Made by a program: the position numbers and the translations under genes. This document shows positions 16,068-23,963 of a DNA stretch of 52,568 nt, in pieces (position 1 is the stretch's first letter; every line of letters starts with the position of its first letter). The stretch covers positions 1-52,568 of the forward strand of contig JAJFTY010000071.1 of NCBI GenBank assembly GCA_021372695.1, in the 5' to 3' direction. The notes beneath the pieces are model-generated. The model did no database searches and was not told the DNA's origin. It worked only from the letters and a program-made list of their open reading frames with translations. The stretch is from Deltaproteobacteria bacterium (lineage in GTDB: Bacteria; Desulfobacterota; Syntrophia; Syntrophales; UBA5619).

Positions 16068-16751
16068 ATGGCCGATCAGGCCGCCGAACTCCGGGAAGAG
16101 GTCAGCCGCGATGATCAGGGACGTCTCCGGGAGCGGAAATTCACCCGCCACGGGAAGACCGAGGGTGAGTACACCTCATACTTCGGGAACGGCCGGGTCA
16201 TGGTCCGGATGCAGTTCCACAACGGCCGGAAGGAGGGCGAAGCGGTCTCCTTCTATCCCGACGGACAGATGCGCGAAAAGGGTTTTTTCAGGAACGACAA
16301 ATTGGAAGGGGAGTACCTCTCCTGGTACGAAAACGGCGCCCTCCACGAGAAGGAAAACTATTCGAACGGACTCCTCGACGGTCCCTATCGCTTCTACTAC
16401 CGGAACGGCCAGGTCCGTGACGAGGAGAACTTCCGGCAGGGGAAGTTCGAGGGCGAATACCGTGCTTACTACAAGAACGGCCGGCTCCGGGAGCGGGGCG
16501 CCTTCAAGAATGACCAGCGGGACGGCGAATATGAAGCCTACGACCGCGAAGGGAGGCTCCGGGAAAAGGCCCTGTACCAAAACGGGAAACCCGTGGGGAA
16601 ATTCATGACCTTTTCATCGGCGGGTACTCCCGCCGCAACGGTGAAGGGCGCGGACGACCGCCCTCCCGGGGAGATGGACGACGACCTGGAGGAGCGTGAG
16701 AAGAGGGCGGACGATCTGCTGAAAGATCTGCACAATTTTGGAAAACCTTGA
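16068..16751 (+). CDS. MORN-like (YwqK-type) repeat protein
   Basis: The 227-residue protein is built of six or seven repeats of about 23 residues with the pattern (E/D)GEYxxYYxNGRLREKGxFxNGKx. Examples are FEGEYRAYYKNGRLRERGAF and LEGEYLSWYENGALHEKENY. This is the MORN_2/toxin-antitoxin YwqK-family repeat, which forms an elongated beta sheet and usually mediates protein contacts. The C-terminus is charged (EMDDDLEEREKRADDLL). GGGAGGG precedes the start. No toxin gene is adjacent. A small hairpin (16754-16770) follows the stop codon. The function is unknown. Confidence 0.8.
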   Translation: MADQAAELREEVSRDDQGRLRERKFTRHGKTEGEYTSYFGNGRVMVRMQFHNGRKEGEAVSFYPDGQMREKGFFRNDKLEGEYLSWYENGALHEKENYSNGLLDGPYRFYYRNGQVRDEENFRQGKFEGEYRAYYKNGRLRERGAFKNDQRDGEYEAYDREGRLREKALYQNGKPVGKFMTFSSAGTPAATVKGADDRPPGEMDDDLEEREKRADDLLKDLHNFGKP

Positions 16752-16753
16752 TC

Positions 16754-16770
16754 GGGTGTCGAAAACACCC
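16754..16770 (+). terminator. Short hairpin after the MORN-like gene
   Basis: GGGTGT (16754-16759) pairs with ACACCC (16765-16770) around a five-base loop, three bases after the stop codon. There is no T-run, so termination would be weak. Confidence 0.35.
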
Positions 16771-16779
16771 CCTGAGACA

Positions 16780-16900
16780 GGCTGTTCAGAAATGGCCGGA
16801 TGCAAGGCGCGCCAAGACCAAAGAGCGAGGCGTATATTGAAGTACGTCGAGCGATTGAGGTTTACGACGCAACGCAGCAGATGACCGTTTTTCGACAGCC
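16780..16900. repeat. 121-bp inverted-repeat (MITE-like) element
   Basis: The stretch is bounded by imperfect inverted repeats: GGCTGTTCAGAAATGGCC at 16780-16797, and at 16883-16900 a sequence whose reverse complement is GGCTGTCGAAAAACGGTC. The interior contains a weaker palindrome (CGTATATTGAAGTACG, 16830-16845). It has no coding capacity and ends 12 bases before the ATG of the stress-protein gene. Short palindromic elements like this are commonly dispersed in deltaproteobacterial genomes. Only one copy lies in this window. Confidence 0.6.
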
Positions 16901-16912
16901 GGTGGAGGCGCT

Positions 16913-17755
16913 ATGGTACAGAGCATCCTGATCCCCACCGATGGCTCCGAGTACGGAAAAACGGCCATCGCCTACGGCATCTACATCGCCCGGAAATTGA
17001 ACGTGCAACTGGTCGGGCTTCACGTGGTGGACGTCCGGCTCATCCGGGGTCCCGTTTTCACGGACATCTCCGGCTCGGTCGGTCTCCCGCCGTACCAGGA
17101 GTTCCTCCCGGCGATCGAAAGCGGCCTCGACGCCAAGGCCGACCAGATCCTCCAGGAGTTCCGCAGCCAGTGCGAAGCCGCAGGGGTGCATCCCGAAACG
17201 ATGAAGGTCACGGGCGTGATCGACGAGACGATCATCGCGGAGGGGCGCAAGTGCTGCGACTGGGTCCTGCTCGCCCAGCGCGGCGAACACTTCCATATCG
17301 CGGGCGGCGCCATCCTCGGCTCGACGGCCGAGGCCGTGGTCCGGCACTCGGGAAAACCCGTCTTCGTCAGCCCGGAACATTTCCAGGAGATCGAGAGCAT
17401 GGCAGTCGCCTACGACGGGAGCGCCCCGGCCGACAAGGCGTTGAAACTCGCCGCCGAACTGTCGGAGCGGGCTGCGTGGCCGCTCTCGGTCGTCATCATC
17501 ACCTCCGACCCTGCCGCCGGGGAGAAAATCTCGAAGAAGGCGGAGGAGTTCCTGGAGTCCCGCCCGGTCGACAGTACCACCCTGATCCTTCCGGGCAAGG
17601 AGGACAAGGAGTTGCTCAAGTTCGTCCGGGAGGGCGCCGTGGAACTTCTGGTCATGGGAGCCTACGGGCATAACCGCTTCCGAGAAATGATGGTCGGTTC
17701 GACGACCTCGTCCGTCATCAGGAAGAGCCCCGTTCCGGTCCTCCTGACGCGCTGA
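16913..17755 (+). CDS. Universal stress protein with two Usp domains
   Basis: The 280-residue protein has two tandem UspA folds. The first starts SILIPTDGSEYGKTAIAYGI. The second ends with GAYGHNRFREMMVGSTTSS, the GxxGxxR...GST nucleotide-binding loop of ATP-binding Usp proteins. The matching loop in the first domain (QRGEHFHIAGGAILGST) is degenerate, so probably only the second half binds ATP. GGTGGAGG precedes the start. The MFS gene begins eight bases after its stop, so the two are likely co-transcribed. Confidence 0.9.
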   Translation: MVQSILIPTDGSEYGKTAIAYGIYIARKLNVQLVGLHVVDVRLIRGPVFTDISGSVGLPPYQEFLPAIESGLDAKADQILQEFRSQCEAAGVHPETMKVTGVIDETIIAEGRKCCDWVLLAQRGEHFHIAGGAILGSTAEAVVRHSGKPVFVSPEHFQEIESMAVAYDGSAPADKALKLAAELSERAAWPLSVVIITSDPAAGEKISKKAEEFLESRPVDSTTLILPGKEDKELLKFVREGAVELLVMGAYGHNRFREMMVGSTTSSVIRKSPVPVLLTR

Positions 17756-17763
17756 ACCCTTTC

Positions 17764-18993
17764 ATGGAACCCGTCCGGAGACAGTCGGTCTACCTCAAGA
17801 CGCTCTACTTTCTCTTCTTCATCGGCCTGGGGATCAGCTCGCCCTATTTCGGCATCTTCTACAAGCATGTCGTCGTGAATGCGGACGGGACCCCCGCAAT
17901 TCAGCTGATCGGCCTCATCTTCTTCGTGATGCCGCTCGTCAGCCTGATCGCCAACGTCCCCGCGGGGATCCTGGCGGACAAGTTCCAGTCGGGAAAGCAC
18001 CTGATCACCCTCTTCTGCTTCGGCGTCTCGGTCTGCACGGCGCTGATCGGTTTGGTGGGCGAGGATTTCGCCCAGGGCTGGACGGCGAACGGCAAATTCA
18101 TCTATATCTTTGTCCTGCTCTTCTTTCTCAACTGCTTCTTCTATCCGATCATGCCCATGCTCGACGCGGAGACCCTGATGTTCCTCAATCGCCACTTCCG
18201 GAGGGAGTTCTACGGCATCTACCGGCTCTGGGGCACCTACGGATGGAGCGTCTCCTCGATCCTGATGGGGGCGCTGCTCTTCTGCTTCCGCCGCGACCCG
18301 CTCATCTTCTACGGCGCCGCCATGGCCTTCGCTTTCCTGGGATTCGCCTGCTGGTCCGGCGTGGAGGCCAAGCCGGCGGCCGCCCCGATCATCATCCCCT
18401 GGAGCCACCTGAAGCAGGACATCCTCTTCCGATGGTTTCTCCTCTTCATCTTCCTCCACGGGGTGGTGACGACCTCCTCCTTCACCTATACAGGCTACTT
18501 TTTCGACGACGTCCTGAAGACGCCGCTGGAGATCGGGTTCATCCTGGGCACGTGGGCCGTCTTCGAAATCCCGGTGATGATTTTTTCCCGCCAGCTGATC
18601 GACCGGTTCGGAAACCGCCGGCTGATCGTATCCGGGCTGCTCTTGAACGGCGTGCGCCTGATTCTCTTCTCATGGTTCACGCTGGAGACGCCCTTCGTCT
18701 GGAAGTGGGCGGCCGCGCTCCTGCAGGGCCCCGGCTTCGGACTCTCACAACTCGGGATCATCGACTTTGTCGACCGCCAGGCCCATCCGGCCATGCGCGC
18801 CACCTACATGAGCATCACGACGGTGGCGCGGATGTCTCTGGCTTCGGCGCTGGGCGGCATCCTGGGGAGTACGCTGATCGAGCGATGGGGCGGGGCGTTC
18901 CTGATGAAGTTCTGCGGCTGGGTGACGATTGGACTGATCTTCTTCTTTCTATTCCTGATCAGGAGACACGGCCCCCGGGAAAACTCTCGTTGA
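17764..18993 (+). CDS. MFS transporter (MFS_1-like/LacY-type)
   Basis: This 409-residue integral membrane protein has about 12 hydrophobic helices. NVPAGILADKFQSGKH between helices two and three is a variant of the MFS loop motif, and RQLIDRFGNRRLIV is the counterpart in the second half. It resembles the PF12832 group (sugar/nucleoside proton symporters). The substrate is not predictable. Its last 35 bases overlap the 3' end of the kinase gene on the other strand. Confidence 0.85.
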   Translation: MEPVRRQSVYLKTLYFLFFIGLGISSPYFGIFYKHVVVNADGTPAIQLIGLIFFVMPLVSLIANVPAGILADKFQSGKHLITLFCFGVSVCTALIGLVGEDFAQGWTANGKFIYIFVLLFFLNCFFYPIMPMLDAETLMFLNRHFRREFYGIYRLWGTYGWSVSSILMGALLFCFRRDPLIFYGAAMAFAFLGFACWSGVEAKPAAAPIIIPWSHLKQDILFRWFLLFIFLHGVVTTSSFTYTGYFFDDVLKTPLEIGFILGTWAVFEIPVMIFSRQLIDRFGNRRLIVSGLLLNGVRLILFSWFTLETPFVWKWAAALLQGPGFGLSQLGIIDFVDRQAHPAMRATYMSITTVARMSLASALGGILGSTLIERWGGAFLMKFCGWVTIGLIFFFLFLIRRHGPRENSR

Positions 18994-19504
18994 CGATCCT
19001 CTCCATTTCGCCCAGCGCCTGCTCCATGGTCCCGGTGTTCAGGATGTAGCCATCCGCCAGGGCGATGGGAACGGCCGCGCCATACTCGATCTCCCGGCGA
19101 TCCCGGGCGTCGCAGGCCTGGACGGAATCGTCCGCCCTGCCCCGTTCCGCGATCCGCCTCATCCGGAGCGACCTCGGCGCCAGGAATGCGATGACGAAGC
19201 AGTCTGCCTTCTGGCGGATCAGTTCGATTTCGGGCCAGGAGCGCATCCCTTCGAGGAAGACCACTGGTCCCTGCTCACTCAGGGCCGCGTCGAGGGCGAT
19301 CCGTGTCACCCCCATGCCGTCCTCCTGCCGGAGCTCGCTGGAAACCGCCGCCATGTGCATGACGTCTGCCTCGAAGCCGCGTCTGCGGACCTCTGCCCGG
19401 ACCAGACCCCCGGTGGCATAATAGGGATACCCCTTCGATTCGGCGTAGATCCGGGCGATATTCTTCCCCGATGCGGGCATGCCGACGATGACGAAGATTT
19501 TCAC
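18959..19504 (-). CDS. P-loop nucleotide kinase, UPF0200/dephospho-CoA-kinase-like
   Basis: This 181-residue protein starts MKIFVIVGMPASGKN with a Walker A loop (GMPASGKN). YYATGGLVRAEVRRRGFEAD and SSELRQEDGMGVTRIAL follow, the layout of the archaeal UPF0200 P-loop kinases related to dephospho-CoA kinase. FLEGMRSWPEIEL corresponds to the next conserved block. The cellular substrate is not known for this group. It converges with the MFS gene and overlaps it by 35 bases. A copy of the structured repeat lies just upstream, at 19554-19758. Confidence 0.75.
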   Translation of the reverse strand: MKIFVIVGMPASGKNIARIYAESKGYPYYATGGLVRAEVRRRGFEADVMHMAAVSSELRQEDGMGVTRIALDAALSEQGPVVFLEGMRSWPEIELIRQKADCFVIAFLAPRSLRMRRIAERGRADDSVQACDARDRREIEYGAAVPIALADGYILNTGTMEQALGEMERIVNESFPGGRVS

Positions 19505-19519
19505 GTTCCCCCCTTGTTT

Positions 19520-19544
19520 CGGGGACAGATTTGGACTCTGCCCC
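19520..19544. repeat. Small inverted repeat upstream of the kinase gene
   Basis: GGGGACAGA at 19520-19528 can pair with TCTGCCCC at 19537-19544 with one bulged base. Motifs of this kind (GGGGACAGATTT) are often dispersed in related genomes. It may be part of the composite repeat region that fills the gap from 19505 to 19796. Confidence 0.4.
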
Positions 19545-19553
19545 CATTCTTGT

Positions 19554-19758
19554 CGAGACCTTGGAACTACCGTGAAGTCAGATCCCGGAAGCGCGCATTG
19601 GACCGGGAGCGCGCCCCTTATGCCCGCCTTGCAGGCGGGATAAGGGGCGCAATAAAAACAGACAGCTTCCTTGCCGGGAAGTGCCGTCCGGGCGGCACTT
19701 CATATTTTTCGGGTCGAAACAATATCCCACTTGCAGAGGAATCACGATTCTCACGGGG
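19554..19758. repeat. Structured intergenic repeat, copy A
   Basis: The core is 19581-19713 (133 bp) and has the same length as the core of copy B at 23654-23786. Three hairpins can form on either strand. The first is TCCCGG...CCGGGA (19583-19605). The second is a long stem, GCGCCCCTTAT...ATAAGGGGCGC with CCCGCC/GGCGGG inside (19610-19650). The third is GAAGTGCCG...CGGCACTTC (19678-19701), followed by ATATTTTTC. Flanking and linker sequence (GAAGCGCG, GCGCAATAAAAA, TTGCCGGGAA, TTCATATTTTTCGGG) is shared with copy B, while the second and third stems differ in sequence but pair in both. Similarity continues to the CACGG near 19758. Confidence 0.75.
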
Positions 19759-19796
19759 CTCTTCTCAGTGAAAAGAAACGTTCCCGTCAACCGCCG

Positions 19797-20384
19797 TCAG
19801 CGACGCTTCCGAACGGAAAAACCGAACCGCCCGATGCGCCGTCCCAGCACGAAATAGAGCCCGTGGGCGAAAGCCAGCAGGCCGCACTTGTCCAGGCGAA
19901 GAGCGCCCTTTTTGTCCACCAGCTCCGCCGAGACCTGGACGGCAACCACCTCAGCCACAAACATCGTGTGCGTGCCCAGCTCCAGCGATTTCTGCACCCG
20001 GCATTCGATGTTGATCGGACACTCCAGCACGATCGGCGGCCGGACCTTCAGGGACGGTGAAGGCGTCAGTCCCGTGGCGGCAAACTTGTCCTCGTTCCGC
20101 CCCGATACCACGCCGCACCAGTCCACCGCCCTCGCCTGTCCGATCGAGGGGACATTCACCACGAATTCGCGCGTGGTCCGGATGATTTCGTGGGAATACC
20201 GTTCGGGGCGGACGGAGATCGAAAGCATCGGGGGATCGCTGCAGACGTTTCCCGCCCAGGCGATCGTGATCAGGTTCGGTTTCCATTCCTGCATCCCGCC
20301 GCAGCTCACCAGGATGGGCGGCGCCGGAGAGAGAATGTTCCCCGGCTTCCAGGATCTTTTTTCGATGGGCGCTTTCTTGGCCAT
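19797..20384 (-). CDS. Flavin reductase family protein (flavoredoxin-like)
   Basis: The 195-residue protein matches the FMN-binding flavin reductase-like/flavoredoxin family. MLSISVRPERYSHEIIRTT with EFVVNVPS and a CGVVSGRNEDKF segment form the flavin site. SLELGTHTMFVAEVVAV is the usual strand near the C-terminus. These proteins bind FMN and pass electrons between NAD(P)H or ferredoxin and partners; in anaerobes they are often soluble electron carriers. The gene lies 21 bases after the GlcG-like gene in the same orientation, so they form an operon. Confidence 0.88.
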   Translation of the reverse strand: MAKKAPIEKRSWKPGNILSPAPPILVSCGGMQEWKPNLITIAWAGNVCSDPPMLSISVRPERYSHEIIRTTREFVVNVPSIGQARAVDWCGVVSGRNEDKFAATGLTPSPSLKVRPPIVLECPINIECRVQKSLELGTHTMFVAEVVAVQVSAELVDKKGALRLDKCGLLAFAHGLYFVLGRRIGRFGFSVRKRR

Positions 20385-20405
20385 GCTCTCCTCCTCGGCG
20401 GGTTG

Positions 20406-20828
20406 CTATCGGTGCTCCGTCAGGGCGTCGAGCCCGGCCTGGGCGACCACCTCATCCTGATCTGCATGGCCGGAACTGCATCCGATGCCGCCGACGATCT
20501 GGCCGTCATGGAAAACGGGAAGTCCGCCGGCGAAGATCATGAAGCGACCTTGGTTGCTGACATGGATTCCGTAGGACGGCCCACCGGGCATGCTGGCCTG
20601 CCCGTATGCCCGCGTGGACTTGCGCTGGGCCGCAGCGGTGAAGGCCTTGCTGATCGCGATATCGATGCTGGCGATCTTGGCGTTATCCATGCGGTGAAAC
20701 ATCAGCAGGGACCCATTGTCGTCGGTGATCGCGATATCCATGTCGACGCCGATCTCCCGCGCCTTCTCCTCCGCCGCCTTCATCATCACGCGGACATCGT
20801 CGAGCGTAAGCCTGGGAACCATCTTCAT
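20406..20828 (-). CDS. GlcG/HbpS-family (DUF336) protein
   Basis: The 140-residue protein begins MKMVPRLTLDDVRVMMKAAE and contains DDNGSLLMFHRMDNAKIASIDIA, GGLPVFHDGQIVGGIGCSSG and HADQDEVVAQAGLDAL, all standard for the GlcG/HbpS fold. Members bind heme or cobalamin or accompany glycol, diol and aromatic catabolic genes. The ATG at 20826-20828 has AGGAGGT seven bases upstream; a longer open frame to 21113 runs through the intergenic region. It is divergent from the CoA-transferase gene. The ligand cannot be inferred here. Confidence 0.88.
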   Translation of the reverse strand: MKMVPRLTLDDVRVMMKAAEEKAREIGVDMDIAITDDNGSLLMFHRMDNAKIASIDIAISKAFTAAAQRKSTRAYGQASMPGGPSYGIHVSNQGRFMIFAGGLPVFHDGQIVGGIGCSSGHADQDEVVAQAGLDALTEHR

Positions 20829-20985
20829 GACACTCACCTCCTGATTTACGAACGTGCTTCGTTGGCCGGTTTTCGAATTGTGGAGACGGTGATGGAGGGA
20901 TGCATACCACAAATGTCCGGGAAATAAAACCGCCGAGTCGCCCGAATTCCCGCCCCGGGGAGGACGTGCATCGACAAAATTTTGC

Positions 20986-21014
20986 TTGTCAGCGGGCACC
21001 GAATCGACTATGAA
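20986..21014 (+). promoter_or_regulatory. Probable promoter of the CoA-transferase gene
   Basis: TTGTCA (20986-20991) and TATGAA (21009-21014) are 17 bases apart, about 90 bases upstream of the ATG at 21104. No clear promoter for the divergent GlcG-like gene was found in the same 275-base gap. Confidence 0.45.
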
Positions 21015-21103
21015 ACACACTTTTTCATGACAGTTTCGAAGGCTCGCGAGAACGGCCGGCGGAGCCGGATCACCACAAAGCGGGAGGGGAGAACAGAAGC
21101 AGC

Positions 21104-22618
21104 ATGACGACACCGATACAGCAGAAGATCCGCGACAAGAAAAGAACCGCCGAACAGATCGCCGGCATGGTGAAATCGGGGGATTGGATCAACCACGGAA
21201 CCATGGGGGGCGACTCCACGGTCTGCAGCCAGGCCGTCGCGCGGAGGCTCGGACCCGGGCCGGGCCAGCTCAAGGACATCGAGATCTGGCTCCACGGAAA
21301 CCCGGTTCCCCGTCCTGAGTTCCAGGAGATCGACCCCCTGGAGCAGTACCATTGCATGCACAACTTTTTCATGACGCCCTGGAACCGCAAGGCGCGCGAC
21401 ACCAACAAGGTGAGCGACTGGGCCCAGTGGGGATGGGCCTATGGCATCTGGGCCTACCACTACCGCTTCGCCAACGCCGTCCGCGAAAACCGCGGGATCG
21501 ACTGGTGGTTCAACGCCGCCACGGTGCCCGATCACCACGGCTTCTTCAACATGTCCTACGGCACGAGCAACAGCAATGTCTACCGGCAGACTTCCAAGAA
21601 GATCGTCTTCGAGGTCCGTTCCGACTATCCCTGGGCCGAAGGGGGACGGTTCAACACGATCCACATCGACGACATCGACTACTGGGTGGAGGTGGACTGC
21701 GCCAAGCACACGTGGCCCCAGGTCGACGAACGGGGGATCAGGCCCAAACCCGAGGAGGAGACGATCGCCCGCCACATCATGACGATCATGCGGGACCGGG
21801 ACGTGGTCCAGCTCGGGATCGGCTCCCTCCCCTCGGCCTGCGTCGCGGCCATGGCGGACGCGGGATTCAAGGACCTGGGCATCCACACCGAAATGCTCAA
21901 CTTCGGCCTGATCAAGCTGATCGAGTCCGGTCAGGTGACCAACGCTTACAAGAACCTCGACAACGGTAAGAGCGTCTACACCTTCGCCTTCCCCTTCGAC
22001 TCCCAGTGGTACTACGACACGATCCACCGCAACCAACGCCTGGCCGCCTACGACTCAGGCTACACGAACAACCTCCAGAACATCACCCGGATCGACAACA
22101 TGATCGCCATCGACAACTGCGTGGCCATCGACCTCCTGGGACAGCAGTGCTGCAGCTTCTACGAGATGAGACCGATCTCCGGCACAGGCGGCTTCCTCCA
22201 CTTCGTGATCTTCGCGGGCCACTCCCGGGGCGGCCGCGGCGTGGCCGCGATCACCTCGCGCAGCAAAAAGGGCACCTCCCGGATCGTCCCCTTCCTCCCC
22301 ACGGGCTGCACGGTGGACGTCCCGGCACAGTTCGCCCAGTACGTCTGCACCGAGTACGGGATCGTGAACCTCCGCGGCCTCACCGGCTACGAAAGGGCCT
22401 CGGCGCTCATCTCCATCGCCCATCCGGACGACCGCCCTTGGCTCGAGGCCGAGGCGCGCAAGTTCGCCCTCCTCCCTCCGAAATTTCCGGTGAACGTGCA
22501 CCCGGAGGAAGGGGGGAGCCGGCGCTATCCGTCCTACGACGACCGGAGGAAATACAAGCTGCCCCTCCACAGCGAGATCTGGGGCTTTGACTGGGACCCC
22601 TTCCAGTCGGGAAAATAG
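21104..22618 (+). CDS. Acetyl-CoA hydrolase/transferase family CoA-transferase
   Basis: The 504-residue protein belongs to the family of succinyl-CoA:acetate and 4-hydroxybutyrate CoA-transferases. VVQLGIGSLPSACVAAM is followed by GIHTEMLNFGL, where the glutamate after HT is the predicted residue forming the glutamyl-CoA intermediate. GTGGFLHFVIFAGHSRGGRG and CTEYGIVNLRGLTGYERA complete the family pattern. It would move CoA between an acyl-CoA and an acid such as acetate in the cytoplasm. GGGAGGGGAG lies upstream of the start. Nearby SDR and 3-hydroxyacyl-CoA dehydrogenase genes suggest a role in short-chain or hydroxy-acid metabolism; the actual substrates are unknown. Confidence 0.88.
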   Translation: MTTPIQQKIRDKKRTAEQIAGMVKSGDWINHGTMGGDSTVCSQAVARRLGPGPGQLKDIEIWLHGNPVPRPEFQEIDPLEQYHCMHNFFMTPWNRKARDTNKVSDWAQWGWAYGIWAYHYRFANAVRENRGIDWWFNAATVPDHHGFFNMSYGTSNSNVYRQTSKKIVFEVRSDYPWAEGGRFNTIHIDDIDYWVEVDCAKHTWPQVDERGIRPKPEEETIARHIMTIMRDRDVVQLGIGSLPSACVAAMADAGFKDLGIHTEMLNFGLIKLIESGQVTNAYKNLDNGKSVYTFAFPFDSQWYYDTIHRNQRLAAYDSGYTNNLQNITRIDNMIAIDNCVAIDLLGQQCCSFYEMRPISGTGGFLHFVIFAGHSRGGRGVAAITSRSKKGTSRIVPFLPTGCTVDVPAQFAQYVCTEYGIVNLRGLTGYERASALISIAHPDDRPWLEAEARKFALLPPKFPVNVHPEEGGSRRYPSYDDRRKYKLPLHSEIWGFDWDPFQSGK

Positions 22619-22753
22619 GCGCTTCCTCGCGCCAAATCTGTCCGTCGGGTTCTGGATCGGGCGCAGGCGGCCGTGAACCCCGATTGAACCGTTTTCTGTA
22701 CCCTCTGCCCGTCTTCGTGAGACGCAATCCGACTGGGAGAAGAAACAGAGCTT

Positions 22754-23608
22754 TCACCGATAGGTCTTGACGATGCCGCCGTCGTAGAGCAGGTCGCCGC
22801 CGATCAGGAAGCGGCTGTGCTGCGAGAACCCGAAGACGAAGAGGTTCGCCGCCTCGATCGGGTTCATCATCTCCTTGATCCGCGATTTCCCCAACATGAC
22901 ATCCCGGACGACCTCCTCCGGGGTGATCCCGCGCTGGGCCGCCTGGAACGGGATCTGCTTGAGGGCCAGCGGCGTCGAGATGAAGCCGGTGCTGATGGAG
23001 AAGGAGCGGATCTTCCCGTCGCCCTCCGCCGCGATCGACTGCGTCAGTCCCCGGAGACCGAACTTGACGATGTTGTAGACCGGCTTGTTGATCGTCGTGA
23101 TATGGGCATGGATCGAGGCCATGTTCCCGATGCAGCCGACACCGTCCCGGCTCTTCCGGATGTGGGGGATGACGAGCTTCGAAAGGCAGAAAGGCGCCCG
23201 GAGCATGAGCGCCTGCATGAGATCGTATTTCGCCATCGGGAAGTTCTCGATGGCGTCGATATGCTGAATTCCTGCGATATTGCAGAGGAATTTTATCTTT
23301 CCCAGCTTCGCGGCCCGGGCAACGCAGGCGGTTATCTCTTCGTCGCGGGTGAGGTCGACTTTGAAGAATTCCGCCTCGCCGCCCATCTTCCGGGCCATTT
23401 TGACGGTTGCATCCCCGCCCGCCTCGTCGACATCCGCGCAGAGGATCTTCACCCCGTTTGCCGCCATCGCGAGGGTCGTGGCCCGGCCGATGCCGCTCGC
23501 GGCCCCGGTGACGATGCAGACGTTCTCGGGCTTGAAGTACCGATCTTCCAGGATCAGCACATCCCTCTTCCGGATCACCGGCTCCCGCAGATCCACCGTC
23601 TTCTTCAT
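22754..23608 (-). CDS. SDR-family dehydrogenase (3-hydroxybutyrate dehydrogenase-like)
   Basis: This 284-residue short-chain dehydrogenase has CIVTGAASGIGRA (cofactor loop), ADVDEAGG (a D after the second strand, favouring NAD), NIAG, and a Ser...Tyr-x3-Lys active site in MASIHAH...PVYNIVKFG. About 25 residues precede the Rossmann fold, longer than usual. It converges on the CoA-transferase gene with a 135-base gap. Its upstream side is filled by repeat copy B. Oxidation of a hydroxy acid or its CoA ester is likely; a precise substrate cannot be given. Confidence 0.87.
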   Translation of the reverse strand: MKKTVDLREPVIRKRDVLILEDRYFKPENVCIVTGAASGIGRATTLAMAANGVKILCADVDEAGGDATVKMARKMGGEAEFFKVDLTRDEEITACVARAAKLGKIKFLCNIAGIQHIDAIENFPMAKYDLMQALMLRAPFCLSKLVIPHIRKSRDGVGCIGNMASIHAHITTINKPVYNIVKFGLRGLTQSIAAEGDGKIRSFSISTGFISTPLALKQIPFQAAQRGITPEEVVRDVMLGKSRIKEMMNPIEAANLFVFGFSQHSRFLIGGDLLYDGGIVKTYR

Positions 23609-23628
23609 GATCCCTCCTTATTCATTGA

Positions 23629-23955
23629 GACTTTTTGCGCAACCTGGAAATCGGATCCCGGAAGCGCGTATTGGACCGGGAGCGCATCCCTGATCTCGCC
23701 GCTCAGGCGGGATCAGAGCGCAATAAAAAAAGGAATCTTGCTTGCCGGGAATCCCCGCCCCAAGGCGGGGATTCATATTTTTCGGGGTACCCTGCTCCCG
23801 CAGCGGAGCGTCCGCAAAGGCGATTGTCTGAGCGCGTCAGCGCGAATTCGAAGAATCAGCGGAGCGAAGCGCAGCTAATTTCGCCTTTGCAGCTTTAGCT
23901 CAGAGTTGCAGGGTCGAAAAAAATTCGGCGCGCGGAGGGATCAGGATTCCCATGG
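23629..23955. repeat. Structured intergenic repeat, copy B, with nested insertion
   Basis: The core 23654-23786 (133 bp) matches copy A at 19581-19713 in its conserved blocks. Its stems have other sequences: CTGATC...GATCAG within the second hairpin (23690-23722), and GAATCCCCGCC...GGCGGGGATTC in the third (23749-23774). Similarity to copy A resumes after an insertion, at GGGTCGAAA (23911-23919), and runs to about 23955. Together these fill the 355-base gap between the SDR and 3-hydroxyacyl-CoA dehydrogenase genes. Confidence 0.75.
23787..23913. mobile_element. Nested palindromic insertion inside repeat copy B
   Basis: Copy A reads TTTTTCGGGTCGAAA without a break. In copy B about 124 extra bases lie between TTTTTCGGG and GGGTCGAAA, with GGG on both sides as a possible 3-base target duplication. 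The insert begins near CCCTGC (23790-23795) and ends near GCAGGG (23908-23913). It forms a long hairpin in which GCAAAGGCGA (23814-23823) pairs perfectly with TCGCCTTTGC (23881-23890). It has no gene. Confidence 0.65.
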
Positions 23956-23963
23956 TTCGCTGA

